From Erysipelotrichaceae bacterium (GTDB lineage: Bacteria; Bacillota_I; Bacilli_A; Erysipelotrichales; Erysipelotrichaceae): a stretch of DNA of 64,000 nucleotides. The notes under the pieces are model-generated. The model worked only from the letters and a program-made list of their open reading frames with translations. It was not told the origin of the DNA and made no database searches. The translations under genes were made by a program, and so were the position numbers. Shown in pieces: positions 55,983-62,602 of this stretch; within the stretch, counting starts at the first letter, position 1, and each line of letters begins with the position of its first letter. Location: positions 1 through 64,000 of the forward strand of contig JAFRCV010000006.1 in the NCBI GenBank assembly GCA_017404205.1. Direction: 5' to 3'.

Positions 55983-56002
55983 TATAACAGATTTAGGTTA
56001 TT

Positions 56003-56131
56003 ATGTTTTTAAATGGAATAAAATATGTGTTTGTTGATGTGCACTTTTTAATTAATTGTAGCCCTGCTGATAATGACTATACTTTATACAGTGAAGATGA
56101 TATTAAAAGTCAATTCATAATAGTGGTCTAA
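56003..56131 (+). CDS. Possible small ORF (42 aa), uncertain
   Basis: An ATG-started frame of 42 codons encodes MFLNGIKYVFVDVHFLIN followed by an acidic stretch (PADNDYTLYSEDDIKSQF). It lacks a ribosome binding site. It may be a remnant or chance ORF in the 255-bp gap between the nuclease and Fic genes. Confidence 0.25.
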   Translation: MFLNGIKYVFVDVHFLINCSPADNDYTLYSEDDIKSQFIIVV

Positions 56132-56237
56132 ATAAACTGAGCTAAAATGATCTAAAAAGAATTATCAATTTACAAATAATCACAAAGAATAAATTTTACG
56201 TATATTTATATAATTTTCTTTATAATATAATTTAAGT

Positions 56238-57212
56238 ATGAATCTAAACTTTGATGTAATAAATCCTGTTTTTAATCTGTCAAGTAAAAATATTAAAACT
56301 ATTAATGAAATAGAAACATTTTTGAAAGACGCAAAAAAACAAAAGTTAAAGAAATTCGTAAGAAAAAAATCCCAAGTTAGATCCGTTTATTCATCTTTAG
56401 CTATTGAAAACAATTCTTTATCTTTGGAAGATGTTAATAAAATCTCTAATAACATATCTGTATCAGGAAAAAGAAAAGAGATTCAAGAAGTCAAAAATGC
56501 AATAGAATTATATGAAAATATTGTTAGTTATAATTGGCGAAAAGAAAAAGATTTAAACAAAGCACATAAAGTATTAATGAAATACTTTGATGATGATAAT
56601 GGAAATTATAGAAAACATGGCGAAGGTGTAAAAAGAGGAAAGAAGATTGTCTTTATTGCACCCGAATCAACTATTGTTCCCGATCTCATGAAAAGCCTAT
56701 TTAAATATATAAAGAATAACGAGAAAAAAATACATCCGTTAGTTTTATCAAGTATATTTCATTATTATTTTGTATATATTCATCCATATACTGATGGCAA
56801 TGGTAGAGTTGCGAGATTTTGGGTAAGCTTAATGCTTACTGACTATAATGAAGCGTTTACTTATCTTCCTTTTGAGGAGACAATTTATAAACATCGAAAG
56901 GAATATTATAAATCAATTGAATCATGTCATCTTAATGGCAACGCAAATGTTTTTATTACATTTATGCTGAAAATCATAAAAGAAACAATAATAAATACTA
57001 CCCAGGAAACTACCCAGAAAAAAATAAATAATAGTCAAAAGAAAATCATTGAATTGATAAAAGAGAATCCTAGCGTTACAAGAAAAGAAATGGCTGAAAA
57101 AATAGGAATAAGTGATGATGGTATTAAATACAATCTTAACAAACTTAAACAAATGAATATACTTACAAGAGTAGGTTCTGACAGAAGCGGTACTTGGAAA
57201 ATTAGTAAGTAG
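56238..57212 (+). CDS. Fic-domain AMPylase with N-terminal inhibitory motif and C-terminal winged helix
   Basis: The 324-residue protein has the Fic core HPYTDGNGRVARFW (catalytic His182) and a class II inhibitory helix S-x-x-x-E-N (SLAIEN, residues 53-58). A C-terminal winged helix follows (about 262-320, KKIIELIKENPSVTRKEMAEKIGISDDGIKYNL). It would transfer AMP from ATP to a target hydroxyl, restrained by Glu57. TATAAT (56226-56231) lies six bases upstream of the ATG with no ribosome binding site, so leaderless. It marks the start of the accessory zone. Confidence 0.9.
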   Translation: MNLNFDVINPVFNLSSKNIKTINEIETFLKDAKKQKLKKFVRKKSQVRSVYSSLAIENNSLSLEDVNKISNNISVSGKRKEIQEVKNAIELYENIVSYNWRKEKDLNKAHKVLMKYFDDDNGNYRKHGEGVKRGKKIVFIAPESTIVPDLMKSLFKYIKNNEKKIHPLVLSSIFHYYFVYIHPYTDGNGRVARFWVSLMLTDYNEAFTYLPFEETIYKHRKEYYKSIESCHLNGNANVFITFMLKIIKETIINTTQETTQKKINNSQKKIIELIKENPSVTRKEMAEKIGISDDGIKYNLNKLKQMNILTRVGSDRSGTWKISK

Positions 57213-57281
57213 AAAAAAATCTTTTATTTTCTTATATAAATGAGTTGTACGCAAAATGCGCATAACTGAAATAATTATTAC

Positions 57282-57350
57282 ATGGAAGTTAAAACATCAA
57301 TTAGATTTTATAATAATAAACCATTAGAGCATTATGAAGTGAACCCCTAA
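57282..57350 (+). pseudogene. 5' fragment of a BRO-N/DinD-like gene
   Basis: A 22-codon ORF beginning MEVKTSIRFYNNKP matches the start of phage antirepressor/DinD-type BRO-N proteins as remembered. It runs into an insertion-sequence-like end and stops at once, so only the first codons remain. Confidence 0.4.
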
Positions 57351-57380
57351 AGTTGGTCCAACTTACAGAAGATTCACTTC
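57336..57380. mobile_element. 45-bp IS-end-like inverted repeat remnant
   Basis: GAAGTGAA (57336-57343) and TTCACTTC (57373-57380) form 8-bp terminal inverted repeats around a 15-bp palindrome AAGTTGGTCCAACTT (57350-57364). The stretch TGAACCCCTAAAGTTGGTCC resembles the termini of IS3-family elements. No transposase is present. Confidence 0.4.
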
Positions 57381-57405
57381 GCTCCTTTCTACAAAAGAAA
57401 ACACT

Positions 57406-57469
57406 TTAAAAAATAAAAAGTACATCATCTCTGACGTACTTTGAATGCAAATGGAGCAGATGAAGGGAT
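57406..57469. repeat. Left direct repeat of the RiPP-like cassette, tRNA 3'-end-like core
   Basis: This 64-bp sequence recurs at 60412-60476 with one substitution and one single-base length difference. It contains a hairpin (AAGTAC with GTACTT) and ends in TGGAGCAGATGAAGGGAT. The reverse complement, ATCCCTTCATCTGCTCCA, reads like the T-loop end, acceptor arm and CCA of a tRNA-Gly-like gene. That is the classic attachment site of integrative elements. Confidence 0.8.
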
Positions 57470-57501
57470 GTGCTCATTAAATAATTCTATACTTAGTTAG
57501 T

Positions 57502-57533
57502 AACGAAGAACCTTTATTTAAAGGCTTTTCGTT
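57502..57533. terminator. Hairpin inside the left end of the cassette
   Basis: Two 15-base arms starting AACGAA and ending TTCGTT match at 13 positions around a TT loop. It lies in the 409-bp stretch without a full-length gene (57213-57621). That stretch also holds the BRO-N fragment, the IS-like remnant and the left repeat. Confidence 0.45.
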
Positions 57534-57588
57534 TGACTTCAATTGAGTTCAATTTAGTATAAATTAGCAAAATGTTCTCCAACTCAAA

Positions 57589-57622
57589 GCAAATCCTAAC
57601 AATGTTCATTGGTAGGTTTTGC
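57589..57622 (-). terminator. Terminator of the Xre repressor gene
   Basis: A 16-bp imperfect stem (GCAAATCCTAACAATG with CATTGGTAGGTTTTGC, two mismatches) begins at the stop codon of the minus-strand repressor gene. Confidence 0.6.
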
Positions 57623-57837
57623 TATACATTTGTTTCTTTTTTATTAGTCCTATTAAGCAAGTAATCGATTGATACATTATGATAATTAGCAAGTTTAATC
57701 AATATTTCTGTTGGTATATCTAAAACACCTCGTTCATAATCGCTATAAACTCTTTGACTACACGAAAGGATAATGCCCATTTCTTTTTGAGTCATATCTT
57801 TATCCTCTCTGAGATTTCTTATACGTTCATACTTCAT
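57622..57837 (-). CDS. Xre-family repressor of the RiPP-like cassette
   Basis: The 71-residue protein is a single helix-turn-helix domain (IRNLREDKDMTQKEMGIIL, followed by SCSQRVYSDYERGVLDIPTE). It is divergent from the peptide operon with an 83-bp gap that holds a perfect 7-3-7 palindrome between the promoter elements. It lies inside the direct repeats, so it travels with the cassette and probably represses it. Confidence 0.85.
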   Translation of the reverse strand: MKYERIRNLREDKDMTQKEMGIILSCSQRVYSDYERGVLDIPTEILIKLANYHNVSIDYLLNRTNKKETNV

Positions 57838-57853
57838 AATCTAAATTTTAATG

Positions 57854-57860
57854 TAGCGGA
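57854..57860. promoter_or_regulatory. Operator half-site TAGCGGA
   Basis: It is the same 7-base word as in the palindrome at 57879-57895, 25 bases away, and lies closer to the repressor gene start. It may be a second site for autoregulation. Confidence 0.5.
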
Positions 57861-57870
57861 TATTACACTA

Positions 57871-57899
57871 TTGAAATATAGCGGAAAATCCGCTAAGAT
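57871..57899 (+). promoter_or_regulatory. Promoter of the peptide-kinase-like-radical SAM operon with embedded operator
   Basis: TTGAAA (57871-57876) and TAAGAT (57894-57899) are 17 bases apart. The palindrome TAGCGGA-AAA-TCCGCTA (57879-57895) fills the spacer. A bound repressor would exclude RNA polymerase. Transcription would begin near 57906, within AAGGAGGAG, the ribosome binding site of the peptide. Confidence 0.75.
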
Positions 57900-57920
57900 A
57901 AAGATAAGGAGGAGTTAATT

Positions 57921-58022
57921 ATGTTAAATATTACTAATGTTGTATCTGCGTCTGCTGGTTCATGCCAAGGCTGTGGTAAGAACTGGGACAACGACTGTGG
58001 AAGAAACGCAAGACACGGTTAA
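57921..58022 (+). CDS. Putative RiPP precursor peptide (33 aa, Cys-rich, WDN motif)
   Basis: The peptide has a short uncharged N-terminal part (MLNITNVVSASAG) and a C-terminal part with Cys15, Cys18 and Cys26, Trp22-Asp23-Asn24 and a basic tail ending RHG. AAGGAGGAG lies six bases before the ATG, the strongest site in the neighbourhood. It is the first gene of an operon with a kinase-pattern protein and a radical SAM-SPASM enzyme. Aromatic-x-Asn triplets such as WDN are substrates for three-residue cyclophane-forming radical SAM enzymes. Cys residues could alternatively become thioethers. The product is unknown. Three Cys and several Gly in 33 residues differ from surrounding proteins. Confidence 0.75.
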   Translation: MLNITNVVSASAGSCQGCGKNWDNDCGRNARHG

Positions 58023-58026
58023 TCTA

Positions 58027-58932
58027 ATGAAAAATTTAGAACCATTAAAAATTTTTAATGACCAAGCCATCGGGAAGTTGTTTATGCCCGATGGCTTGTG
58101 TTATGAAACGCATTTATCACTAATACCTACGATTATTCACGGACGTTCAATTGCTGTTAAAGTTGAAGAATATAAATGGATTTTAATTAAAGGTGGAGGA
58201 TGGAATTTTGGTGGCCCTTTAGTATATATATCTAAAAAAGATGCAGAACTTGTTTTTGGATTATGTCCTACTGAAGCTGCAAAACGTGAAATAGTAATTA
58301 GCAATAAAATAGAAGAATTTACTGATGATTTTCCAAAAGCACTTTATTATAAAAGATTCCTAGATTATAAAATGCCTGAAAGATTTGATTTTTTTAGTGG
58401 CATCAAATATTCAGATGGAAAATTAGTCGATCCATGTTTGCTTTATACACAAGTAAAATTTCCATACAGAGTTGCTGATTTAGCATATCTGAATGATAAA
58501 GAAAAAGAAGAATGTATCAATTTGTGCTGCAAATATTGGAAAGTATCTCGCGAAGAATACATAGATTGTTTTGCTAAGAAATTGGCTGAACATGTAGCTA
58601 TTTTACATAAAAATAGTTTTATTAACGATACTCTTGAATATAGCAATGTAACAATGCTTGCAGAGATTGTCGATTACGAACTTTTTACTTATCCAGGGAT
58701 ACTGTTTGAAGATGGGGATGATGGGCAAGAAAAGCCAAACGAAAGAAAAGAAAAAGAAATTCTTTATGCTTCAGAAATAGTTCTCCAATTATCAAATTTC
58801 ATTCATAAACCATTAACGTTATTTGAAACGTATAGAAAAGTTGTCGATGAATATAAAAAAATTAACTTGGATTTTATTAATAGCAATGATGCAATTAATA
58901 AAATTTATAATGGAGAAAGTGTAATTTTATGA
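58027..58932 (+). CDS. Unknown protein with kinase/SelO-like catalytic pattern, in RiPP-like operon
   Basis: The 301-residue protein is not recognised as a whole. Three stretches recall the protein-kinase fold, especially SelO/YdiU-type AMP transferases. The first is a glycine-rich loop with Lys (WILIKGGGWNFGG, Lys55). The second is a helix with Arg-Glu (AAKREIVISNKIEE, Glu88). The third is a catalytic-loop pattern H-K-N-S-F-I-N-D-T-L with SNVTMLAEIVDYE, where Asn207 and Asp216 could bind metal. The ATG at 58027 begins five bases after the peptide stop; a longer frame from 57937 would overlap the peptide gene and is rejected. It overlaps the radical SAM gene by four bases. Role could be peptide phosphorylation, AMPylation or self-protection. 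Confidence 0.6.
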   Translation: MKNLEPLKIFNDQAIGKLFMPDGLCYETHLSLIPTIIHGRSIAVKVEEYKWILIKGGGWNFGGPLVYISKKDAELVFGLCPTEAAKREIVISNKIEEFTDDFPKALYYKRFLDYKMPERFDFFSGIKYSDGKLVDPCLLYTQVKFPYRVADLAYLNDKEKEECINLCCKYWKVSREEYIDCFAKKLAEHVAILHKNSFINDTLEYSNVTMLAEIVDYELFTYPGILFEDGDDGQEKPNERKEKEILYASEIVLQLSNFIHKPLTLFETYRKVVDEYKKINLDFINSNDAINKIYNGESVIL

Positions 58933-60332
58933 TCATCAATCAAAAAGATATAATTATTCCACCTTGGATTTCTACACATACATATTTTTATAATACCGAT
59001 AAAAGTAGAACATATATAAATAACGAAAAAAGACACACATATTTACAATTGGATGGATTATCTAGTGACTTTTGGTATTTGTTGGTGCAAAATGATTTGC
59101 AAATGTTTGATAGTTTTATTAATAAAAATGATTTAGCTAACCAAGTTAAAACTTTCATTGATATGCTGGAAAAACAAGGTTTAATTATTTATGATTTGTC
59201 AGAATTAGATAATATAGAAGTATTTGATGATTTAGAAATTATTAATAAAAAAAGTGATGAAGATTTAGAAAGCAAATTTATCCAAGAGCGTAATGATTGG
59301 CTATTAGAAAACAATTTTCTTGCATCACTTTTTTTTGAATTGACATACAGATGCAATTTAAAATGCGTACATTGTTATAATCCTAAAAATATTTCATATA
59401 TAGAAATACCTTTTGAAAAAATAAAAGAAATAATTGATGATGCATATGACATAGGAGTATTTAAAATAATACTATCAGGTGGTGAATCTACAACTTATAC
59501 ACGTTTTATTGAATTAGTAAAATACATCAGATACAAAAAAATGTCAGTCGAAATATTCACTAATGGGCAATTGTTAGCGGTTGATGATGCCTTGTATAAC
59601 GAACTTGTATCTATATATCCACACCAAATATGCTTAAGTTTATATAGCACCAAACAAGAAAAACATGAAAACGTAACTGGAATACCAGGGTCTTATAAAA
59701 AAACATACGAACTAATAAAAAAACTTAGAAGCGATAATGTAACGGTACAAATAAAAAATTTTTTATTAAATTTTACATGTGATGATTGTATAAATGTGAA
59801 AAACTTTGCTGATAGTATAGGAGCTAATGATATAGCTGATTTATCTCTTATTCCTACAATTGAAGGCGATAAAAAAACATTTGAATATGTTGTTGATGAT
59901 AATAATCTCTTTGAATTATATGTTAATCCAGAATCTCCTTTGTATATAGGGGAAAATCCAAAATTTTTCGATATAGAGGAGAATAAAGATACTTCTCCTT
60001 GCTTGGGGGGTTATACCGGTTTATGCGTATCTCCGACTTTAGATGTAAATATATGTGTATCAATGCCTAAACCGCTAGCTAATCTAAACAATATTTCTTT
60101 AAAAGATTTATGGAATGGAGCAGTGACGCACAACGAAAATAATGAACTGTATAAATGGCAAAAAATAACCAACTCAGATTTGAAAGAGTGCTATAAACAT
60201 GAGTATTGTAAATTTTGTCATTATTGTGCAGGAATGGCCTTTTTGGAAAATGGATATCTTAAAAAATCTGATATTTTATGCAAACAAGCAATTGCCAAAT
60301 TTAAAGCATATGCATATTTAAAAAAGAAGTGA
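58929..60332 (+). CDS. Radical SAM/SPASM peptide maturase with PqqD-like N-terminal domain
   Basis: The 467-residue protein has an N-terminal domain (about 30-90) with a PqqD/RRE-like winged-helix pattern (TYLQLDGLSSDFWYLLVQND, MLEKQGLIIYD). A radical SAM core follows with Cys142-x3-Cys146-x2-Cys149 (CNLKCVHC) and ILSGGESTTY. A SPASM domain with many Cys residues (PCLGGYTGLCVS, ICVSMP, CYKHEYCKFCHYC, and a final Cys near ILCKQ) completes it. Such enzymes crosslink or epimerise RiPP precursors using two auxiliary iron-sulfur clusters. It starts by ATGA overlap with the preceding gene. Reaction type cannot be told from sequence alone. Confidence 0.88.
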   Translation: MIINQKDIIIPPWISTHTYFYNTDKSRTYINNEKRHTYLQLDGLSSDFWYLLVQNDLQMFDSFINKNDLANQVKTFIDMLEKQGLIIYDLSELDNIEVFDDLEIINKKSDEDLESKFIQERNDWLLENNFLASLFFELTYRCNLKCVHCYNPKNISYIEIPFEKIKEIIDDAYDIGVFKIILSGGESTTYTRFIELVKYIRYKKMSVEIFTNGQLLAVDDALYNELVSIYPHQICLSLYSTKQEKHENVTGIPGSYKKTYELIKKLRSDNVTVQIKNFLLNFTCDDCINVKNFADSIGANDIADLSLIPTIEGDKKTFEYVVDDNNLFELYVNPESPLYIGENPKFFDIEENKDTSPCLGGYTGLCVSPTLDVNICVSMPKPLANLNNISLKDLWNGAVTHNENNELYKWQKITNSDLKECYKHEYCKFCHYCAGMAFLENGYLKKSDILCKQAIAKFKAYAYLKKK

Positions 60333-60347
60333 AAGTAGAATGTAATC

Positions 60348-60422
60348 ATGGGGTATGGACCAGAAAAAGCTTTTAAGGTGTTTTATTGGCCTGATGTTAA
60401 CAAATATCCTATTAAAAAATAA
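60348..60422 (+). CDS. Very small ORF (24 aa), uncertain
   Basis: It starts MGYGPEKAFKVFYWPD and ends in the right direct repeat. No ribosome binding site is obvious. It could be a gene end created by integration or a chance frame. Confidence 0.25.
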   Translation: MGYGPEKAFKVFYWPDVNKYPIKK

Positions 60423-60476
60423 AAAAGTACATCATCTCTGACGTACTTTGAATTCAAATGGAGCAGATGAAGGGAT
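60412..60476. repeat. Right direct repeat of the RiPP-like cassette, tRNA 3'-end-like core
   Basis: This is the 65-bp partner of the repeat at 57406-57469. The shared part includes the hairpin AAGTAC-GTACTT and the core TGGAGCAGATGAAGGGAT. The copies enclose 2.94 kb carrying repressor, peptide and two enzymes, but no recombinase. Confidence 0.8.
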
Positions 60477-60591
60477 TGTATAAGAAGGCAATAATAAAAA
60501 ATCAAAATACAAAATAATAAGTAAAATAGGGCATTATTGTATTTATAAACAATAATAAAAATCTATCAATTTATATAAAAAATGAAAAAAA

Positions 60592-60611
60592 GCACCCAAA
60601 ATGACACCCAA
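60592..60611. repeat. Subterminal repeat 1 (CACCCAA type)
   Basis: GCACCCAAAATGACACCCAA recurs at 62437-62456 with two differences, in the same orientation. Both copies are preceded by a run of A. Positions just inside the core repeats fit arm-type recombinase sites. Confidence 0.6.
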
Positions 60612-60787
60612 CATTGCATTCATACTGTAGGCATGAGTATAACAAAATTGACCTAATAGGTTAACAATAATATATACTTATGGGATTATTCATAAAATAA
60701 ATTGTTCCATTGCTTTTGTCTACAACTCTTATGTATAATATTAGTGTGTAACAAAATAATACAAAATGTTTCACATAAAGGAGCAAC

Positions 60788-61711
60788 ATGGAAATTAACA
60801 AATTAATACAAGAAAAACTGCAAATAACAAAAAGATTAGAAAAATTAAATTATGGCACAATCGAAATAAGAGAAAAGGATTCTAAAAAGTATATTTATAC
60901 ACATTTTCGTAATGAAGGCATACTAACTAGTAAGTATGTAGGTGAATATAGTAATGAACTTTATAATTTAGTTTTAGAAAATAACGAATTAGCAAAAGAA
61001 TTAAAGAAAAGATTAAAAGCTATCAATAAAGAATTAAAGAGTATAAATTATGTTGAACAAGGCGATCTAAAACCAGAAGTTGAATTAAATATAGATTTTG
61101 CAAGAAGAAATTTAGTTGATTCTATTTATAAACAAGCTATGTTAGAAGGGGTTGCTACGACATATTCGGATACTGAAGAAATCATTAATGGTGGAAAAGT
61201 TAATGGTATGACTGCTGATGATATTGGCAAAGTTGTAAATCTAAAACATGCTTGGGAATTTATTATGAGTAAAGATGTTATCACATATCCTTCAAACTAT
61301 GCTATATTATGTCAACTAAACGCATTAGTTGAAGAGGGCTTTTCATATACAGCAGGGAAAATTAGAAGTGTTCCTGTTACAATAGGCGGGTGCTCATACA
61401 TTCCTCCAATTCCTTTTGAGAATCAAGTGATTGAAGAGCTAAGAGATATTGTTAATAGTAAAGATATAATTGATAGAGCAATTGATTCGTTGTTGTATAT
61501 TATGAGAAGACAAATATTCTTAGATGGAAATAAAAGAACAGCAGTACTTTTTGCTAATCACATATTAATCGCTAATGGAAAAGGTTTGATTGTTATACCA
61601 GCAGATAAAGTTGGTGAATATAAAAAACTATTAGTAAGTTATTATGAAACAAATAATCCAAAAGAAATAAAGAAGTTTTTAATAGATAAATGTTATTTAA
61701 AAATTAATTAG
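60788..61711 (+). CDS. Fic/Doc-like protein with Gln in place of the catalytic His
   Basis: The 307-residue protein has a charged helical N-terminal part (NELYNLVLENNELAKELKKRLKAINKEL). A Fic region follows with TYSDTEEIINGGKVNGMTADDIGKVVNLKHAWEFI and the core RRQIFLDGNKRTAVLFANH. Aligned to HxFxDGNKR, the catalytic His position is Gln242. Asp246, Gly247, Asn248, Lys249 and Arg250 remain, and DGNKR resembles Doc kinases more than AMPylases. AAAGGAG precedes the ATG. It may bind nucleotides without classical AMPylation. Confidence 0.82.
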   Translation: MEINKLIQEKLQITKRLEKLNYGTIEIREKDSKKYIYTHFRNEGILTSKYVGEYSNELYNLVLENNELAKELKKRLKAINKELKSINYVEQGDLKPEVELNIDFARRNLVDSIYKQAMLEGVATTYSDTEEIINGGKVNGMTADDIGKVVNLKHAWEFIMSKDVITYPSNYAILCQLNALVEEGFSYTAGKIRSVPVTIGGCSYIPPIPFENQVIEELRDIVNSKDIIDRAIDSLLYIMRRQIFLDGNKRTAVLFANHILIANGKGLIVIPADKVGEYKKLLVSYYETNNPKEIKKFLIDKCYLKIN

Positions 61712-61723
61712 TTTAGAGGAAAA

Positions 61724-62413
61724 ATGAAAAAATACGAATTAAAACCTACAGATGACAACATATTAATTACATTAGAAAAGGATCTTTTAAATAGAAACAA
61801 AGATTTGTTTTCTTTTATTAAATTGATTCAATCACCTATTTCATCAGAAATGATTACTTTAGATGGAAAATGGGGATGTGGAAAAACATTTTTTGTGAAG
61901 CAATTAATGATGTCACTAAATTCATTTAATAGATATTCTAATTATGAACAAGACATAAGAGATAGAGTTAAGAAAGTATATAAGGACAAGATTGAAGAAG
62001 TTATTTCAAAGATTAAATCAGCTTTAGGTTCAGGTATGTCTTTGAGAACAAAGATTAAATTAATTGAAAACTTTATTGAAAATCTTCAAGGCGATGATGT
62101 AAGAGGCTCATGGGAATCTTATATCGATAAACAAATCATTGAAGATTTAGATCAAATCATATATGATGAAAACTTAAATAAAGATGAAACATATAAGTTT
62201 ATCGAAGATGCGTTAAGAACAAGTAGATTTGATTCAGCAGGAACCGCTTTAAATAAGATTCTTCCTCCAATATCAAGATTCGATAGTGATGATAGAGAAA
62301 ACAAGAAAAACATCGTCATTGGCAAACTAACTGATTTCTTTAACAGATATTGGGACATAGGAATAGATTTTGTTCAAGCAATACTAATGAATAATTTAGA
62401 TAATTATTCATAA
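61724..62413 (+). pseudogene. Chimera: KAP-type P-loop NTPase N terminus joined to HsdR C terminus
   Basis: The 229-residue ORF starts like a KAP-type NTPase (LITLEKDLLNRNKDLFSFIK, then Walker A DGKWGCGKTFF at residues 47-57). From about residue 75 it changes to sequence matching the C-terminal helical domain of type I restriction HsdR subunits (DRVKKVYKDKIEEVISKIK, LRTKIKLIENFIENL, ENLNKDETYKFIEDALR, ALNKILPPISRF, KKNIVIGKLTDFFNRYWDIG). Neither part is complete: no Walker B, no helicase. A deletion joined two defence genes in frame. TTTAGAGGAAAA precedes the ATG, so it may still be translated. Confidence 0.7.
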
Positions 62414-62436
62414 AAATAACATTTTTAAAAGAAAAA

Positions 62437-62456
62437 GCACCCAAAACAACACCCAA
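62437..62456. repeat. Subterminal repeat 2 (CACCCAA type)
   Basis: GCACCCAAAACAACACCCAA matches the copy at 60592-60611 at 18 of 20 positions and lies just inside the third core copy. Confidence 0.6.
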
Positions 62457-62507
62457 AAAATACAGCAGTTATTAATATAGCTTATAAAATGGGGTTTAAT
62501 TTGAGTG

Positions 62508-62518
62508 TGGAGCAGATG
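62508..62518. repeat. Third partial core TGGAGCAGATG
   Basis: Eleven bases are identical to the core of the 57.4-kb and 60.4-kb repeats, in the same orientation. The flanking hairpin is not repeated. It could be the right end of the second cassette. Confidence 0.5.
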
Positions 62519-62602
62519 TATCAGTTTTATTTGTGTATTAGTTAGTTAAAAATATATATTGATGTTGCATCATAATAACAAAATAAGTTAGGAGATATTA
62601 AT

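Larger units (their letters stand above)
60333..60787. other. 455-bp non-coding junction between two cassettes
   Basis: It holds a 24-codon ORF (60348-60422), the right direct repeat (60412-60476), a subterminal repeat (60592-60611) and the promoter region of the Fic-like gene. No further gene is seen. Confidence 0.7.

Noticed and set aside
57937-58026. Extended N terminus for the kinase-pattern protein, starting inside the peptide gene
   Set aside because: It overlaps the 33-codon peptide ORF in another frame and has no ribosome binding site; the ATG at 58027 starts right after the peptide stop.
58929-60332. Assigning the radical SAM enzyme to a named class such as SCIFF, sactipeptide or KxxxW maturases
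   Set aside because: The precursor does not match the Cys spacing of SCIFF peptides or the KxxxW motif closely enough, and no search could be run.
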